A DNA stretch of 64,000 nt from JAOTVV01 sp039591075. Its GTDB lineage: Bacteria > Gemmatimonadota > Gemmatimonadetes > Gemmatimonadales > GWC2-71-9. Both the position numbers and the translations under genes were made by a program. Below, one piece after another: positions 1 through 8,387 of this stretch (within the stretch, counting starts at the first letter, position 1; each line of letters starts with the position of its first letter). The stretch spans positions 1-64,000 of the forward strand of contig JBDHEI010000007.1 of NCBI GenBank assembly GCA_039591075.1, read 5' to 3'. The notes under the pieces were generated by a model, which had not been told where the DNA came from, searched no databases, and saw only the letters and a program-made list of their open reading frames with translations.

Positions 1-39
1 CTATTCTATACCCTGATCCAGTCTCGGGGGACCTCCGTC

Positions 40-1380
40 ATGTTCAATCGATCCGACGGCGTCAGGCGCCTGAGTGACCGCAAGGTCATCCCACACGCAT
101 TTCAGGGTCGATGTCCGGGGGCCGCCTCGGCGGGAGTGCGTCTGGGGATCCTCGCTGCCGCGGCGCTCATGGTCTCGTGCGCTGGTGCAGCGCAGCCCCA
201 GTGGTGGAAGGGCAACCTGCACACCCACTCACTGTGGAGCGACGGTGACGACTATCCGGAACTGATCGTCGATTGGTACAAACGGCACGGCTACGCGTTC
301 GTCGCGCTGTCTGATCACAATGTGTTGGCAGAGGGAGAGCGATGGGTGGAGGTGACCGAGCATGTGGGAGGCGTCGCGAATCTCGATGCGTACATTGCCC
401 GCTTTGGCCGGGACTGGGTAGAGGAGCGGGAGGAGCAGGAGCGTCGCATCGTGCGGCTCAAGACGTTGAACGAGTACCGCGACCTGTTCGAAGAGCCGAA
501 TCGGTTCCTGGTGCTTCAGAGCGAGGAGATCACCGATCGGTTCGAGTCGAAGCCCATTCACGTCAACGCCACCAACATCCTTGAGCTGATCGAGCCCCGG
601 GGTGGGGGCAGCGTGCGCGAGGTCATGCAGAACAACGTGAACGCCGTGCTGGAGCAGCGTCGACGGACCGGGCAGCCCATGTTCCCTCACATCAACCATC
701 CCAACTACGGGTGGGCCGTCTCGGCGGAGGATCTGATCCACCTGGAACGCGAGCGGTTCTTCGAGGTCTACAACGGGCATCCGGCGGTGCACAACGACGG
801 AGATTCCCTTCGTCCAAGCACCGAACGCCTCTGGGACATCATTCTGGCAGAGCGGCTGAACGCCGGCCGAGAGATGATGTTCGGTGTCGCGGTCGATGAT
901 GCGCATAACTATCGGGCATTGGACTCGGCGCACAGCAATCCGGGGCGTGGATGGGTGATGGTGCGCTCATCTCTGCTGCGTGCCGACTCGCTGGTTGCCG
1001 CGATGGAGCGCGGTGACTTCTACAGCTCGACGGGCGTCGAGCTTGCAGCTGTCACGGTGACCAGCGAGGGCATGTTCATCGCGGTCGTGCCCGAAGCAGA
1101 CGTCGGCTACACGATCCAGTTCATTGGGACGCGGGGCGGCTACCCGCAGCCCACACCATTGGAAACACTGGGAGACACTGCCTCGGTCCGGTACCTCTAC
1201 GATGCGGCGATTGGAGAAGTGCTCGCGGAGGTGGCCGGGACCTCGGCATCCTATACGTTCGTGGGTGACGAGCTGTACGTGCGTGCCAAGGTCACGTCGT
1301 CCAGGCCGAAGGAGAACCCCTACCGTCCCGGTGAGGTGGAGGTGGCGTGGACGCAGCCGGTGCGTCCGGAACGCCGCTGA
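40..1380 (+). CDS. PHP-domain metal-dependent phosphoesterase-like exported protein
   Basis: A 446-residue protein whose core begins with the PHP-fold signature GNLHTHSLWSDG, followed by ALSDHN about 35 residues later and then HINHP and VDDAHNY. These His/Asp clusters are the metal ligands expected of PHP phosphoesterases (histidinol-phosphatase/PolIII-PHP superfamily). Just before the domain is a hydrophobic stretch ending in a Cys (ALMVSCAGA), so the mature protein is probably an envelope lipoprotein or is secreted. The ATG at 40 leaves 32 residues ahead of this signal; an in-frame GTG at 136 would give a neat signal peptide and may be the true start. The substrate cannot be told from the sequence. 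The next gene is convergent, with only about 20 bp between the stops. Confidence 0.8.
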   Translation: MFNRSDGVRRLSDRKVIPHAFQGRCPGAASAGVRLGILAAAALMVSCAGAAQPQWWKGNLHTHSLWSDGDDYPELIVDWYKRHGYAFVALSDHNVLAEGERWVEVTEHVGGVANLDAYIARFGRDWVEEREEQERRIVRLKTLNEYRDLFEEPNRFLVLQSEEITDRFESKPIHVNATNILELIEPRGGGSVREVMQNNVNAVLEQRRRTGQPMFPHINHPNYGWAVSAEDLIHLERERFFEVYNGHPAVHNDGDSLRPSTERLWDIILAERLNAGREMMFGVAVDDAHNYRALDSAHSNPGRGWVMVRSSLLRADSLVAAMERGDFYSSTGVELAAVTVTSEGMFIAVVPEADVGYTIQFIGTRGGYPQPTPLETLGDTASVRYLYDAAIGEVLAEVAGTSASYTFVGDELYVRAKVTSSRPKENPYRPGEVEVAWTQPVRPERR

Positions 1381-1400
1381 GCCTTGCCTGGCATCGAGGC

Positions 1401-2000
1401 TTAGGAGATCCGCAAACCACCTAGCAGCAGGTCGCTCACGGGTTCGGCGCGGGAGGCCAGGCGGATGTTCTTGCGTGAGAGCACCCAGTCGGTGGCCATT
1501 TCGTCAAGCACCCCGAAAACCACCTTTGCGGCGAGCAGGGTATCCACCTCGGGCCGGAACACCCCCTCGTCCTTCCCCTGCTGCACCACCCGAGCGATCA
1601 ACGCCAGGTAGTCCCGAATACGACTCCGCGAGAGCAGCTCCAGCACATGGAGCGTGTGGCGGAACTCCACTTGAAAGATCACGGCCAGGTCGCGGTTCTC
1701 TCCCAACAGGGACAGGTGCAGGGCCACTGTTCGGCGGAATTTCTCCTCGGCGCCGGCGCCATGGTCGTCCACGATGTGCTGGGCCTCCCCGATAAACTGT
1801 TGCATGGCCCGCTGGAAAATCGAGACGAGGACGTCTTCCTTGCTCTTGAAATAGAGATAGATGGTCCCGTCGGCCACGCCAGCCCGGCGGGCGATCGAGG
1901 ACACCGTCGTGCCGAAATAGCCGTGGCGGGCGATCTCCAGCACAGCTGCGTCGAGCATGCGCTCCCGCTTGGCTTCTTTCCGCGCGGCGCTCGCGGGCAT
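1401..2000 (-). CDS. fadR: TetR/AcrR-family regulator, FadR-like repressor of beta-oxidation
   Basis: A 199-residue TetR-type repressor. The N-terminal helix-turn-helix covers about residues 15-60, with the family pattern GYFGTTVSSIARRAGVADGT followed by IYLYFKSKEDVL. The C-terminal half resembles the ligand domain of Bacillus FadR (YsiA), which binds long-chain acyl-CoA. It diverges from fadN-fadA-fadE. A 14-bp element of the form TGAATNNNTANTCA lies both just upstream of this gene (2024-2037) and on the fadN promoter (2175-2188), which predicts autoregulation and control of the fad operon. The ATG at 2000 is preferred; TTG codons at 2009 and 2018 are in frame upstream. The TetR family is certain; the FadR role rests on context and operators. 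Confidence 0.85.
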   Translation of the reverse strand: MPASAARKEAKRERMLDAAVLEIARHGYFGTTVSSIARRAGVADGTIYLYFKSKEDVLVSIFQRAMQQFIGEAQHIVDDHGAGAEEKFRRTVALHLSLLGENRDLAVIFQVEFRHTLHVLELLSRSRIRDYLALIARVVQQGKDEGVFRPEVDTLLAAKVVFGVLDEMATDWVLSRKNIRLASRAEPVSDLLLGGLRIS

Positions 2001-2023
2001 CCCGGTCAACGTCTCCAAGAAGA

Positions 2024-2037
2024 TGAATGCCTACTCA
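2024..2037. promoter_or_regulatory. Candidate FadR operator at the TetR gene promoter
   Basis: TGAATGCCTACTCA shares the pattern TGAATNNNTANTCA with the perfect palindrome at 2173-2190. It sits immediately upstream of the repressor start, as expected for an autoregulatory site. It is an imperfect inverted repeat. Confidence 0.5.
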
Positions 2038-2143
2038 ATTATTCCCCCATCCGGCTGCCGCTCATTTCCCGCACCCAATTTCCGTCACGATAAGCGCTAG
2101 ATCCCCCATGTGTAAAGGGGCTTCCTGATTTCGTCACCGGCGG

Positions 2144-2172
2144 TTGACATGCGGGCCTGGTTCCGGTAGCGT
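2144..2172 (+). promoter_or_regulatory. Candidate sigma70-type promoter of fadN-fadA-fadE
   Basis: TTGACA at 2144-2149 matches the -35 consensus and is followed after 17 bp by TAGCGT (2167-2172), a weak -10. The palindromic operator starts at the next base, so a bound repressor would cover the start of transcription. Confidence 0.5.
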
Positions 2173-2190
2173 ACTGAATAGGTATTCAGT
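2173..2190. promoter_or_regulatory. Palindromic FadR-type operator upstream of fadN
   Basis: ACTGAATA-GG-TATTCAGT is a perfect 8-bp inverted repeat with a 2-bp spacer. It resembles the Bacillus FadR box (TGAATGANTANTCATTCA type) and lies between the -10 region and the fadN start codon, next to a TetR gene. Confidence 0.7.
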
Positions 2191-2209
2191 GTACCACCCG
2201 GGGGTTCTC

Positions 2210-4612
2210 ATGAAGCGGCATGTCCGGAAGGTCGCCGTGCTCGGATCCGGCGTGATGGGGAGCGCCATTGCGGCGCACTTTGCCAATGCCGGTGTCCCGT
2301 CTCTGGTGCTCGACATCGTCCCGAAGGAGCCCAATGAGGCCGAGAAGGCGGCAGGGCTCACGCTGAAGGATCGGGCGGTCCGCGATCGGATAGCCGTCGA
2401 AGCGGTGAAGGCGATGGCCAAGGCCAAGCCGGCCCCGCTCTTCACGGCCGATCGACTCGCGCTCATCGAGACCGGCAACTTCGAGGACGACCTGGCCCGC
2501 CTCTCCGAAGCGGATTGGGTGGTGGAGGTCGTGAAAGAGGACCTGGAGATCAAGAAGAAGGTCCTGACCAACGTTGCTCCGCACCTCGGTCCCGACGCGG
2601 TGCTGTCGAGCAACACCTCGGGCCTGTCGCTGGCGCAGATGGCCACGGAGCTGCCCGACCCGATCAAGCCCAGGTTTCTCGGGACTCACTTCTTCAACCC
2701 GCCGCGGTACATGAAGCTGCTCGAGGTGATCCCCACGGCGGACACCTCGCCTGACGTGCTCGCCTTTGTCGAAGCGTTCGCCACCACGCGGTTGGGCAAG
2801 GGGATCGTTCCCGCCAAGGACACGCCCAACTTCATCGCGAACCGGATTGGCGTGCACGCGATGATGGTGACGCTCCAGGTCATGCGGGAGATGGGGCTGA
2901 CCGTCGAAGAGGTGGACGCCCTGACCGGGCCCGCGATTGGCCGGCCCAAGACAGCTACGTTCCGGCTCGCGGACCTCGTGGGGCTCGACACGTTCCTGCA
3001 CGTGGCCGACAACGTGCGCCGCTACGCTCCCGAAGACGAGAGCCACGGGATCTTCGAGGCCCCCGAGTTCCTGACCAAAATGGTGAAGAAGGGACTCTTG
3101 GGGCGGAAGAGCGGTGCGGGGTTCTATAAGAAGGTGAAGGGAGAAGCCGGCTCGACGATTCTCACGCTCGATCTGAAGACGCTCGAGTACCGTGAGGGGC
3201 AGAAGGCCAAGTTCCCTGAGCTTGAACCGCTGAAGTCGATCGATGATCCGGCCGAACGCTTGAAGAAACTGGTGTTCGGCAAGGGCCGAGCCGCAGAGGC
3301 GTCGTGGAAGATGCTAGCGGCGACGCTGTCCTACGCGGCCATGCGCGTTGGGGAAATCTGTGACGACGTCTCGTCGGTGGACCGCGCGATTCGGTGGGGG
3401 TTCAACTGGACCCTAGGACCCTTCGAGGTGTGGGACGCTCTGAGCTTCCGCACCGTCACCGAGCGCCTGAAAGCGGATCAGCATCCACTCGCGCCGTGGG
3501 TGACCGCCCTATACGACGCCGGAGCGCAGTCGATCTACCGTCGAGAGAATGGTGCCCTGCAGGCGCCCCGGGCCGAGGCGGGCGTGTTGGTGGAGGTGCC
3601 AGCCGATCCACGGGTGATGAACTTCGAGATCCTGCGCGCGGCGGGTAGCGAGATCCGCCGCAACGCGGGTGCGAGCCTGCTGGATCTGGGCGACGGCGTG
3701 TTGGGGATCGAGTTCCACTCCAAGATGAACGTGATCGGTCAGGACACGATCTCGATGATCATGACGGCCTGCAAGGAGGCCGAGGCCAACGCGCAGGCGC
3801 TGGTCGTCGCGAATCATGGCGAGAGTTTCAGTGCCGGCGCGAACCTGATGCTGCTCTTGATGGAAGCCCAAGAGGGGAACTGGGACGAGATCGATGCCAT
3901 CGTGCGCCAGTTCCAAGCGGCCACCAACCGACTGGAGCAGTGCGCGGTTCCTGTGGTGACAGCGCCTCACGGGCTGGCTCTGGGTGGCGGGTGTGAGGTC
4001 ACCATGGCGGGCAACGCCATCCGGGCGGCGGCCGAGACCTACATCGGCCAGGTCGAATTCGGTGCCGGAGTCATCCCGGCCGGTGGAGGGTGCCTGCGCC
4101 TGTACCTTCGCAACCTCGCCGCGCTGCCGGATCCGTCCGACATCTATCCCGCGCTGCGGAAGACCTTCGAGACCATCGGAATGGCCAAGGTCGCGACGTC
4201 GGCCGAGGAGGCGCGAGACTTGGGGTTCTTGCGGCCGCAGGATACGTGGTCGATGAACGGCGACCATCGCGTGGCGGACGCCAAGGACCTGGCGCTGGCC
4301 ATGGCCCGGTCGGGCTTCGAGCCACCGCTCCCCGAGCGCGAGATCCCCGTCATGGGGAACGCCGGCGTGGCGCTCGTCGAAACGGTGCTCTTCAACATGG
4401 AGGAGGCCGGGTACATCTCCGCCCACGATCGGAAGATCGGTCGCGAATTGGGGCGGGTGCTGTGTGGCGGTGCGGTGCCGGGACCGACCACCGTTTCGGC
4501 CCAGCACATCCTCGATCTGGAGCGCGAGAGTTTCCTTAGGCTGTGCGGTGAGAAAAAGAGTCTCGAGCGTATGCACGCGATTCTCACGACCGGCAAGCCG
4601 TTGCGGAACTGA
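2210..4612 (+). CDS. fadN: 3-hydroxyacyl-CoA dehydrogenase/enoyl-CoA hydratase, FadN type
   Basis: An 800-residue bifunctional beta-oxidation enzyme with the FadN domain order: dehydrogenase first, hydratase last. The NAD-binding Rossmann motif GSGVMGSAIAAHFANAG is at about residues 11-27, the dehydrogenase active-site region contains LGTHFFNPP, and NAD-domain plus C-terminal HADH domains run to about residue 430. A crotonase domain follows at about 480-690, with ALGGGCEVTMAG and VEFGAGVIPAGGG supplying the two glutamates expected of an active enoyl-CoA hydratase. The length is close to the roughly 790 residues of Bacillus FadN. The ATG at 2210 lies 20 bp after the operator; an in-frame TTG upstream lies inside the promoter and is rejected. 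It is the first gene of a three-gene operon, 15 bp before fadA. Confidence 0.95.
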   Translation: MKRHVRKVAVLGSGVMGSAIAAHFANAGVPSLVLDIVPKEPNEAEKAAGLTLKDRAVRDRIAVEAVKAMAKAKPAPLFTADRLALIETGNFEDDLARLSEADWVVEVVKEDLEIKKKVLTNVAPHLGPDAVLSSNTSGLSLAQMATELPDPIKPRFLGTHFFNPPRYMKLLEVIPTADTSPDVLAFVEAFATTRLGKGIVPAKDTPNFIANRIGVHAMMVTLQVMREMGLTVEEVDALTGPAIGRPKTATFRLADLVGLDTFLHVADNVRRYAPEDESHGIFEAPEFLTKMVKKGLLGRKSGAGFYKKVKGEAGSTILTLDLKTLEYREGQKAKFPELEPLKSIDDPAERLKKLVFGKGRAAEASWKMLAATLSYAAMRVGEICDDVSSVDRAIRWGFNWTLGPFEVWDALSFRTVTERLKADQHPLAPWVTALYDAGAQSIYRRENGALQAPRAEAGVLVEVPADPRVMNFEILRAAGSEIRRNAGASLLDLGDGVLGIEFHSKMNVIGQDTISMIMTACKEAEANAQALVVANHGESFSAGANLMLLLMEAQEGNWDEIDAIVRQFQAATNRLEQCAVPVVTAPHGLALGGGCEVTMAGNAIRAAAETYIGQVEFGAGVIPAGGGCLRLYLRNLAALPDPSDIYPALRKTFETIGMAKVATSAEEARDLGFLRPQDTWSMNGDHRVADAKDLALAMARSGFEPPLPEREIPVMGNAGVALVETVLFNMEEAGYISAHDRKIGRELGRVLCGGAVPGPTTVSAQHILDLERESFLRLCGEKKSLERMHAILTTGKPLRN

Positions 4613-4627
4613 CGGAAGGAGAGAGCC

Positions 4628-5812
4628 ATGCGAGACGTGGTGGTGGCCCTGGCGCTCCGGACACCGGGCGGCCGGGCAAAGAAAGGAACCTTCCGACAGA
4701 CGCGTCCTGACGATCTGGGCGCGGCGGTGATCCGCGAGCTCCTCGCGAAGGCCCCCAAGCTCGAGCCGACGCGGATTGGCGACGTGGTCTTGGGATGCGC
4801 AATGCCCGAGGGTGAACAGGGTATGAATGTCGGGCGAAATGTGGTGCTCCTCGCCGGGCTTCCCGACACCGTGCCTGGCATGACGGTGAACCGGTTCTGT
4901 TCCTCCGGTCTGGAGACGATCAATCTGGGTGCGGCCGAGATTGCGCTGGGGCAGTCGGATGTCGTGATCGCCGGTGGTGTCGAGTCGATGACACTGGTGC
5001 CTATGGGTGGCGTTCGTTACCTGCCGAACCCGACCATGGCCGCCCAGGCGCCGGGGACGTATCTGAACATGGGGCTCACGGCTGAACGGCTCGCTGAGCG
5101 GGATGACATCCCGCGCGAAGCGCAGGATGCCTTTTCCTATCACAGCCATTTGAAGGCCATTGCGGCCCAGGAGGGCGGGAAGTTCGATGCGGAACTGGTG
5201 GCCGTGACGACGTCGGTGAGCGAGCCGGGTCCCAACGGCAAGCCGGTGGTGCGGGAGGTGGCGCTGGAGCGGGATGAAGGGCCGCGAGCGGACACGACGC
5301 TCGAGGCGCTAGCCAAGCTCAAGCCGGCGTTCAAGGCCGGTGGGACGGTCACGGCGGGCAACTCCAGTCAAATGACGGATGGTGCAGCCGCCGTGCTCCT
5401 CACAACTCCCGAAATTGCCGCGGAGCTGGGCCTCGAGCCGTTGGCCCGGTGGGTGGGCTACGCGGTGGCGGGCGTGCCGCCCGAGATCATGGGGATCGGT
5501 CCGGTGGAGGCGGTCCCGAAGGTGCTGAAACGCGTGGGGCTCTCGCTCGACGCTATGGACGTTATCGAGCTGAACGAGGCCTTTGCCGCGCAGAGCCTCG
5601 CCGTGCTCAAAGGGCTCGGCATCGAGGCCGACGACGAGCGACTGAATGCCAACGGCGGCGCCATCGCCTTGGGCCACCCGCTGGGATGCACCGGCGCGAA
5701 GCTCACGGCGACGGCGCTTCACGAACTTCGCCGCCGCAAGGGACGATACGCGATGGTGACGATGTGTATCGGCACCGGCATGGGTGCCGCCGGCATCTTC
5801 GAAGCCATGTGA
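4628..5812 (+). CDS. fadA: Acetyl-CoA C-acyltransferase (3-ketoacyl-CoA thiolase)
   Basis: A 394-residue thiolase carrying out the last step of beta-oxidation, cleaving 3-ketoacyl-CoA with CoA. The nucleophilic Cys91 is in NRFCSSGLETIN. NEAFAAQ, then GGAIALGHPLGCTGA and MCIGTGMGAAG near the C-terminus supply the expected His and second Cys. The length matches the family. A good Shine-Dalgarno (GGAAGGAGAG) precedes the ATG. It lies between fadN and fadE in one operon. Confidence 0.95.
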   Translation: MRDVVVALALRTPGGRAKKGTFRQTRPDDLGAAVIRELLAKAPKLEPTRIGDVVLGCAMPEGEQGMNVGRNVVLLAGLPDTVPGMTVNRFCSSGLETINLGAAEIALGQSDVVIAGGVESMTLVPMGGVRYLPNPTMAAQAPGTYLNMGLTAERLAERDDIPREAQDAFSYHSHLKAIAAQEGGKFDAELVAVTTSVSEPGPNGKPVVREVALERDEGPRADTTLEALAKLKPAFKAGGTVTAGNSSQMTDGAAAVLLTTPEIAAELGLEPLARWVGYAVAGVPPEIMGIGPVEAVPKVLKRVGLSLDAMDVIELNEAFAAQSLAVLKGLGIEADDERLNANGGAIALGHPLGCTGAKLTATALHELRRRKGRYAMVTMCIGTGMGAAGIFEAM

Positions 5813-5823
5813 GGTAGGAGGAC

Positions 5824-7617
5824 ATGATGCATACCGAAACGACCGTGAGCACCGGCGGCCAGTTCCTGCTGGAAGACACAGCGCCAGCCGACGTGTTCAC
5901 TCCGGAAGACTTCGACGAGACGCAACGGATGATCGCGGACACGGTCCGCGAGTTCGTGGAGCGGAGCGTCCTGCCACACCGCGAGGAGCTGGAGTTTCAC
6001 AAGAAAGTGGAGCTCGGGCCATCGCTACTCCGTGAGGCAGGTGAGGCGGGCATCCTGTCGGTGGACATACCCGAAGCCTACGGCGGCATGGGTGCCGACA
6101 AGGCCACCACCATGCTCGTCACTGAGCGCATCGCATGGTCGGGGAGCTTCTCGACCACGCACGGCGCGCAAACTGGAATCGGTACGCTTCCCATCCTCTA
6201 CTTCGGCACCAAGGAACAGAAGGAGCAGTATCTGCCGAAGCTGGCGACCGGGGAGATCGTTGGTGCCTACGCCTTGAGCGAGCCGGGGTCGGGCTCGGAC
6301 GCGTTGTCGGCTCGGACCAGCGCCGTGCTCAACAAGGAGAAGACACACTATCTCCTCAACGGCACCAAGCAGTACATCACCAACGCGGGGTTCGCCGATG
6401 TCTTCATCCTCTTCGCCAAGGTGGACGGCGAGCAGTTCACGGCGTTCATCGTGGATCGCGATACCCCGGGACTGAGCTTCGGCCCCGAAGAGCGGAAGAT
6501 GGGTATCCGTGGGTCCTCCACCCGTGCGATGATCTTGGAAGACGTGAAGGTCCCAGTGGACCACGTGGTGGGCGAGATCGGCCGTGGGCACGTGGTGGCG
6601 TTCAACATCCTCAACGTGGGGCGCTTCAAGCTCGGTGCCGGCACCCTGGGCGGCTGCAAAGTCACCCTCGAGCACGCCGTGCCCTATGTGAAGCAGCGGC
6701 ATCAATTCGGTCAGCCGTTGAGCGACTTTGGCCTGATCCGGGCCAAGATTGCCGACATCGCCGCGCGAACCTTCGTGGCCGAATCCATGGTGTACCGGAC
6801 CGCGGGATTGATGGATCGAGCGATCGCGATGCTCGACCCCGCCGCGGGGGATTTTCACCGGCAGACGATCGACAAGGTCGAGGAGTTCACGATCGAGTGC
6901 TCGATGATCAAGGTCTTCTCGAGCGAGTCGCTGGCTCTGGCCGCCGAGGAAGGGCTCCAGATGCTCGGTGGGTACGGCTTCTGCGAGGACTATCCGCTGG
7001 AGCAGATCTACCGCGACGAGCGGATCAACCGGATCTTCGAGGGCACCAACGAGATCAACCGGATGCTGATCCCTGGGATGATCCTCAAGAAGGCGCTGAA
7101 GAAGGAGCTACCCTTTTTCAGTGCTGCCAAACAGGTCGCCGAGGAGCTGCTTGGGCCACCGGCGTTCGAGGAAGCGGGCGAGCCGGGGTTCCTCGAGGAG
7201 GAATCCAAGCTCGTAGCGGCCATGAAGAAGGCCTGTGTCGCGGCCCTGGGCTTTGCCGCCCAGAAGCATGGGGAGCACATCAAAGATCAGCAGGAGATCC
7301 TCTCCGACACTGCTGACATGGTGATGGAGACGTACGCCTGCGGGAGCGGAGTGCTGCGGGCGCGCAAGCAGGCTGAACGGGGTGGGGAAGAGAGCGCCCG
7401 CCTCATGGCGGACATGGTGACCCTCTACGTGCACGATGCCATGGATCGTGTTGCCCGGTGGGGGAGGAATGTGCTGGCGCAAAGTGCCGAGGGCGATGAG
7501 CTCCGGACGATGATGGCCGGGCTTCGACGGCTGGGAAAGCACGTGCCAGTGAACCGAGCGAAGCTCCACGATGCCATCGCGGCTCGCGTCATCGAGGCTG
7601 ACGGATACACCGTGTGA
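5824..7617 (+). CDS. fadE: Acyl-CoA dehydrogenase, FadE type
   Basis: A 597-residue flavoprotein that oxidises acyl-CoA to trans-2-enoyl-CoA, passing electrons to ETF. The family motif ALSEPGSGSDA is near residue 155, and GTNEI, which carries the usual catalytic Glu region, follows RIFEGTNEINRM near residue 405. The roughly 200-residue C-terminal extension makes it the long form found in Bacillus FadE (about 594 residues). AGGAGG-type Shine-Dalgarno precedes the ATG, 11 bp after fadA. It is the last gene of the operon; a strong hairpin follows at 7640. Confidence 0.95.
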   Translation: MMHTETTVSTGGQFLLEDTAPADVFTPEDFDETQRMIADTVREFVERSVLPHREELEFHKKVELGPSLLREAGEAGILSVDIPEAYGGMGADKATTMLVTERIAWSGSFSTTHGAQTGIGTLPILYFGTKEQKEQYLPKLATGEIVGAYALSEPGSGSDALSARTSAVLNKEKTHYLLNGTKQYITNAGFADVFILFAKVDGEQFTAFIVDRDTPGLSFGPEERKMGIRGSSTRAMILEDVKVPVDHVVGEIGRGHVVAFNILNVGRFKLGAGTLGGCKVTLEHAVPYVKQRHQFGQPLSDFGLIRAKIADIAARTFVAESMVYRTAGLMDRAIAMLDPAAGDFHRQTIDKVEEFTIECSMIKVFSSESLALAAEEGLQMLGGYGFCEDYPLEQIYRDERINRIFEGTNEINRMLIPGMILKKALKKELPFFSAAKQVAEELLGPPAFEEAGEPGFLEEESKLVAAMKKACVAALGFAAQKHGEHIKDQQEILSDTADMVMETYACGSGVLRARKQAERGGEESARLMADMVTLYVHDAMDRVARWGRNVLAQSAEGDELRTMMAGLRRLGKHVPVNRAKLHDAIAARVIEADGYTV

Positions 7618-7639
7618 CGACGGCAGGTCCGGAAGCGCT

Positions 7640-7668
7640 GAGGGCCGCCCGATTTCCGGGCGGCCCTC
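7640..7668. terminator. Perfect 12-bp hairpin between convergent genes
   Basis: GAGGGCCGCCCG pairs exactly with CGGGCGGCCCTC around the 5-nt loop ATTTC. It sits between the convergent fadE and hemerythrin genes. No T-tract follows on either strand, so it is a hairpin-only candidate bidirectional terminator. Confidence 0.6.
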
Positions 7669-7711
7669 GGTACGTCAGGCAGGTAGTGCGCGTGTTCCCG
7701 TTGGGGGAGCG

Positions 7712-8266
7712 CTAGCCCTTGACCTCGTTTTCGAGCTTCCGGGCTAACGCGAGATACTTCTCGTGAACGCCGGCGCCGGTTTCTTCCTCCTCCACGCGCT
7801 CGACTTCGGCCGTCACCTCGCCGTGCTTGCCGGTCGGGATCACCTGCGCCGCCATCGGGAAGAGCACGTTGTCTTCTTTGAGGATGTGGTCGCGGAGTAG
7901 GGCGACGTAGCCCTTTGCTGCCGTCGCCGCATCGGAGCGAGCAGCCTCGTCTCCATTCTCCCAGCGCTCTGCCGCGGCGAGCATCGATCGGGTGAACGCA
8001 CGGCCCTGCTCGTGCTCGGTGAGCATGACCGCGATCGGCCCGGCCTGGGTCGGCATGCCGGCAGACTCCATGGCCTTGAACAACACCCCTTCTTCTTTTT
8101 GGTGGTGGCACCCGTCCGCAAAGCCGCGAATGAAGTCGGCGGCGTCGGCAAAGAACATTGGCCGCATTGGCTCGCCTCGTTCCGCACGGTGCGCCGCCGC
8201 CTCCAACGCATCGAGCACCCGCTCGATCACACGGTGCTCCTGCATCAGTATTTCGGTGGCTCTCAT
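7712..8266 (-). CDS. Hemerythrin HHE-domain protein
   Basis: A 184-residue protein with a four-helix hemerythrin-like di-iron site. Visible ligands are His11 (QEHRVIE), His54/55 with Glu58 (CHHQKEEG), His85 (LTEHEQGR) and His127 with Glu131 (RDHILKEDNVLFP). Such proteins bind oxygen or NO, or take part in iron and redox handling. The ATG at 8266 is chosen because GGAGGG lies 5 nt upstream; another ATG 12 nt earlier would sit on top of that Shine-Dalgarno. The C-terminal 30 residues are very Glu-rich. It is co-oriented with and 121 bp downstream of the diguanylate cyclase, so the two may be coordinately expressed. Confidence 0.88.
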   Translation of the reverse strand: MRATEILMQEHRVIERVLDALEAAAHRAERGEPMRPMFFADAADFIRGFADGCHHQKEEGVLFKAMESAGMPTQAGPIAVMLTEHEQGRAFTRSMLAAAERWENGDEAARSDAATAAKGYVALLRDHILKEDNVLFPMAAQVIPTGKHGEVTAEVERVEEEETGAGVHEKYLALARKLENEVKG

Positions 8267-8387
8267 CACACCCTCCATGGTTCAGCCCCGGACGGACAGC
8301 CAGGACTCTGAGCGGATCGTCCGATCATCGCGGCGCGAGACACCGACAACTTGGCAGTCAGGTGCGCGTCCGGGAAGGGAGGAGGGC

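Noticed and set aside
3509..5149. Long minus-strand open frame (546 codons) across the fadN and fadA genes
   Set aside because: It is antisense to two unmistakable enzymes, is Arg/His-rich and has no domain, as expected of shadow frames in G+C-rich DNA.
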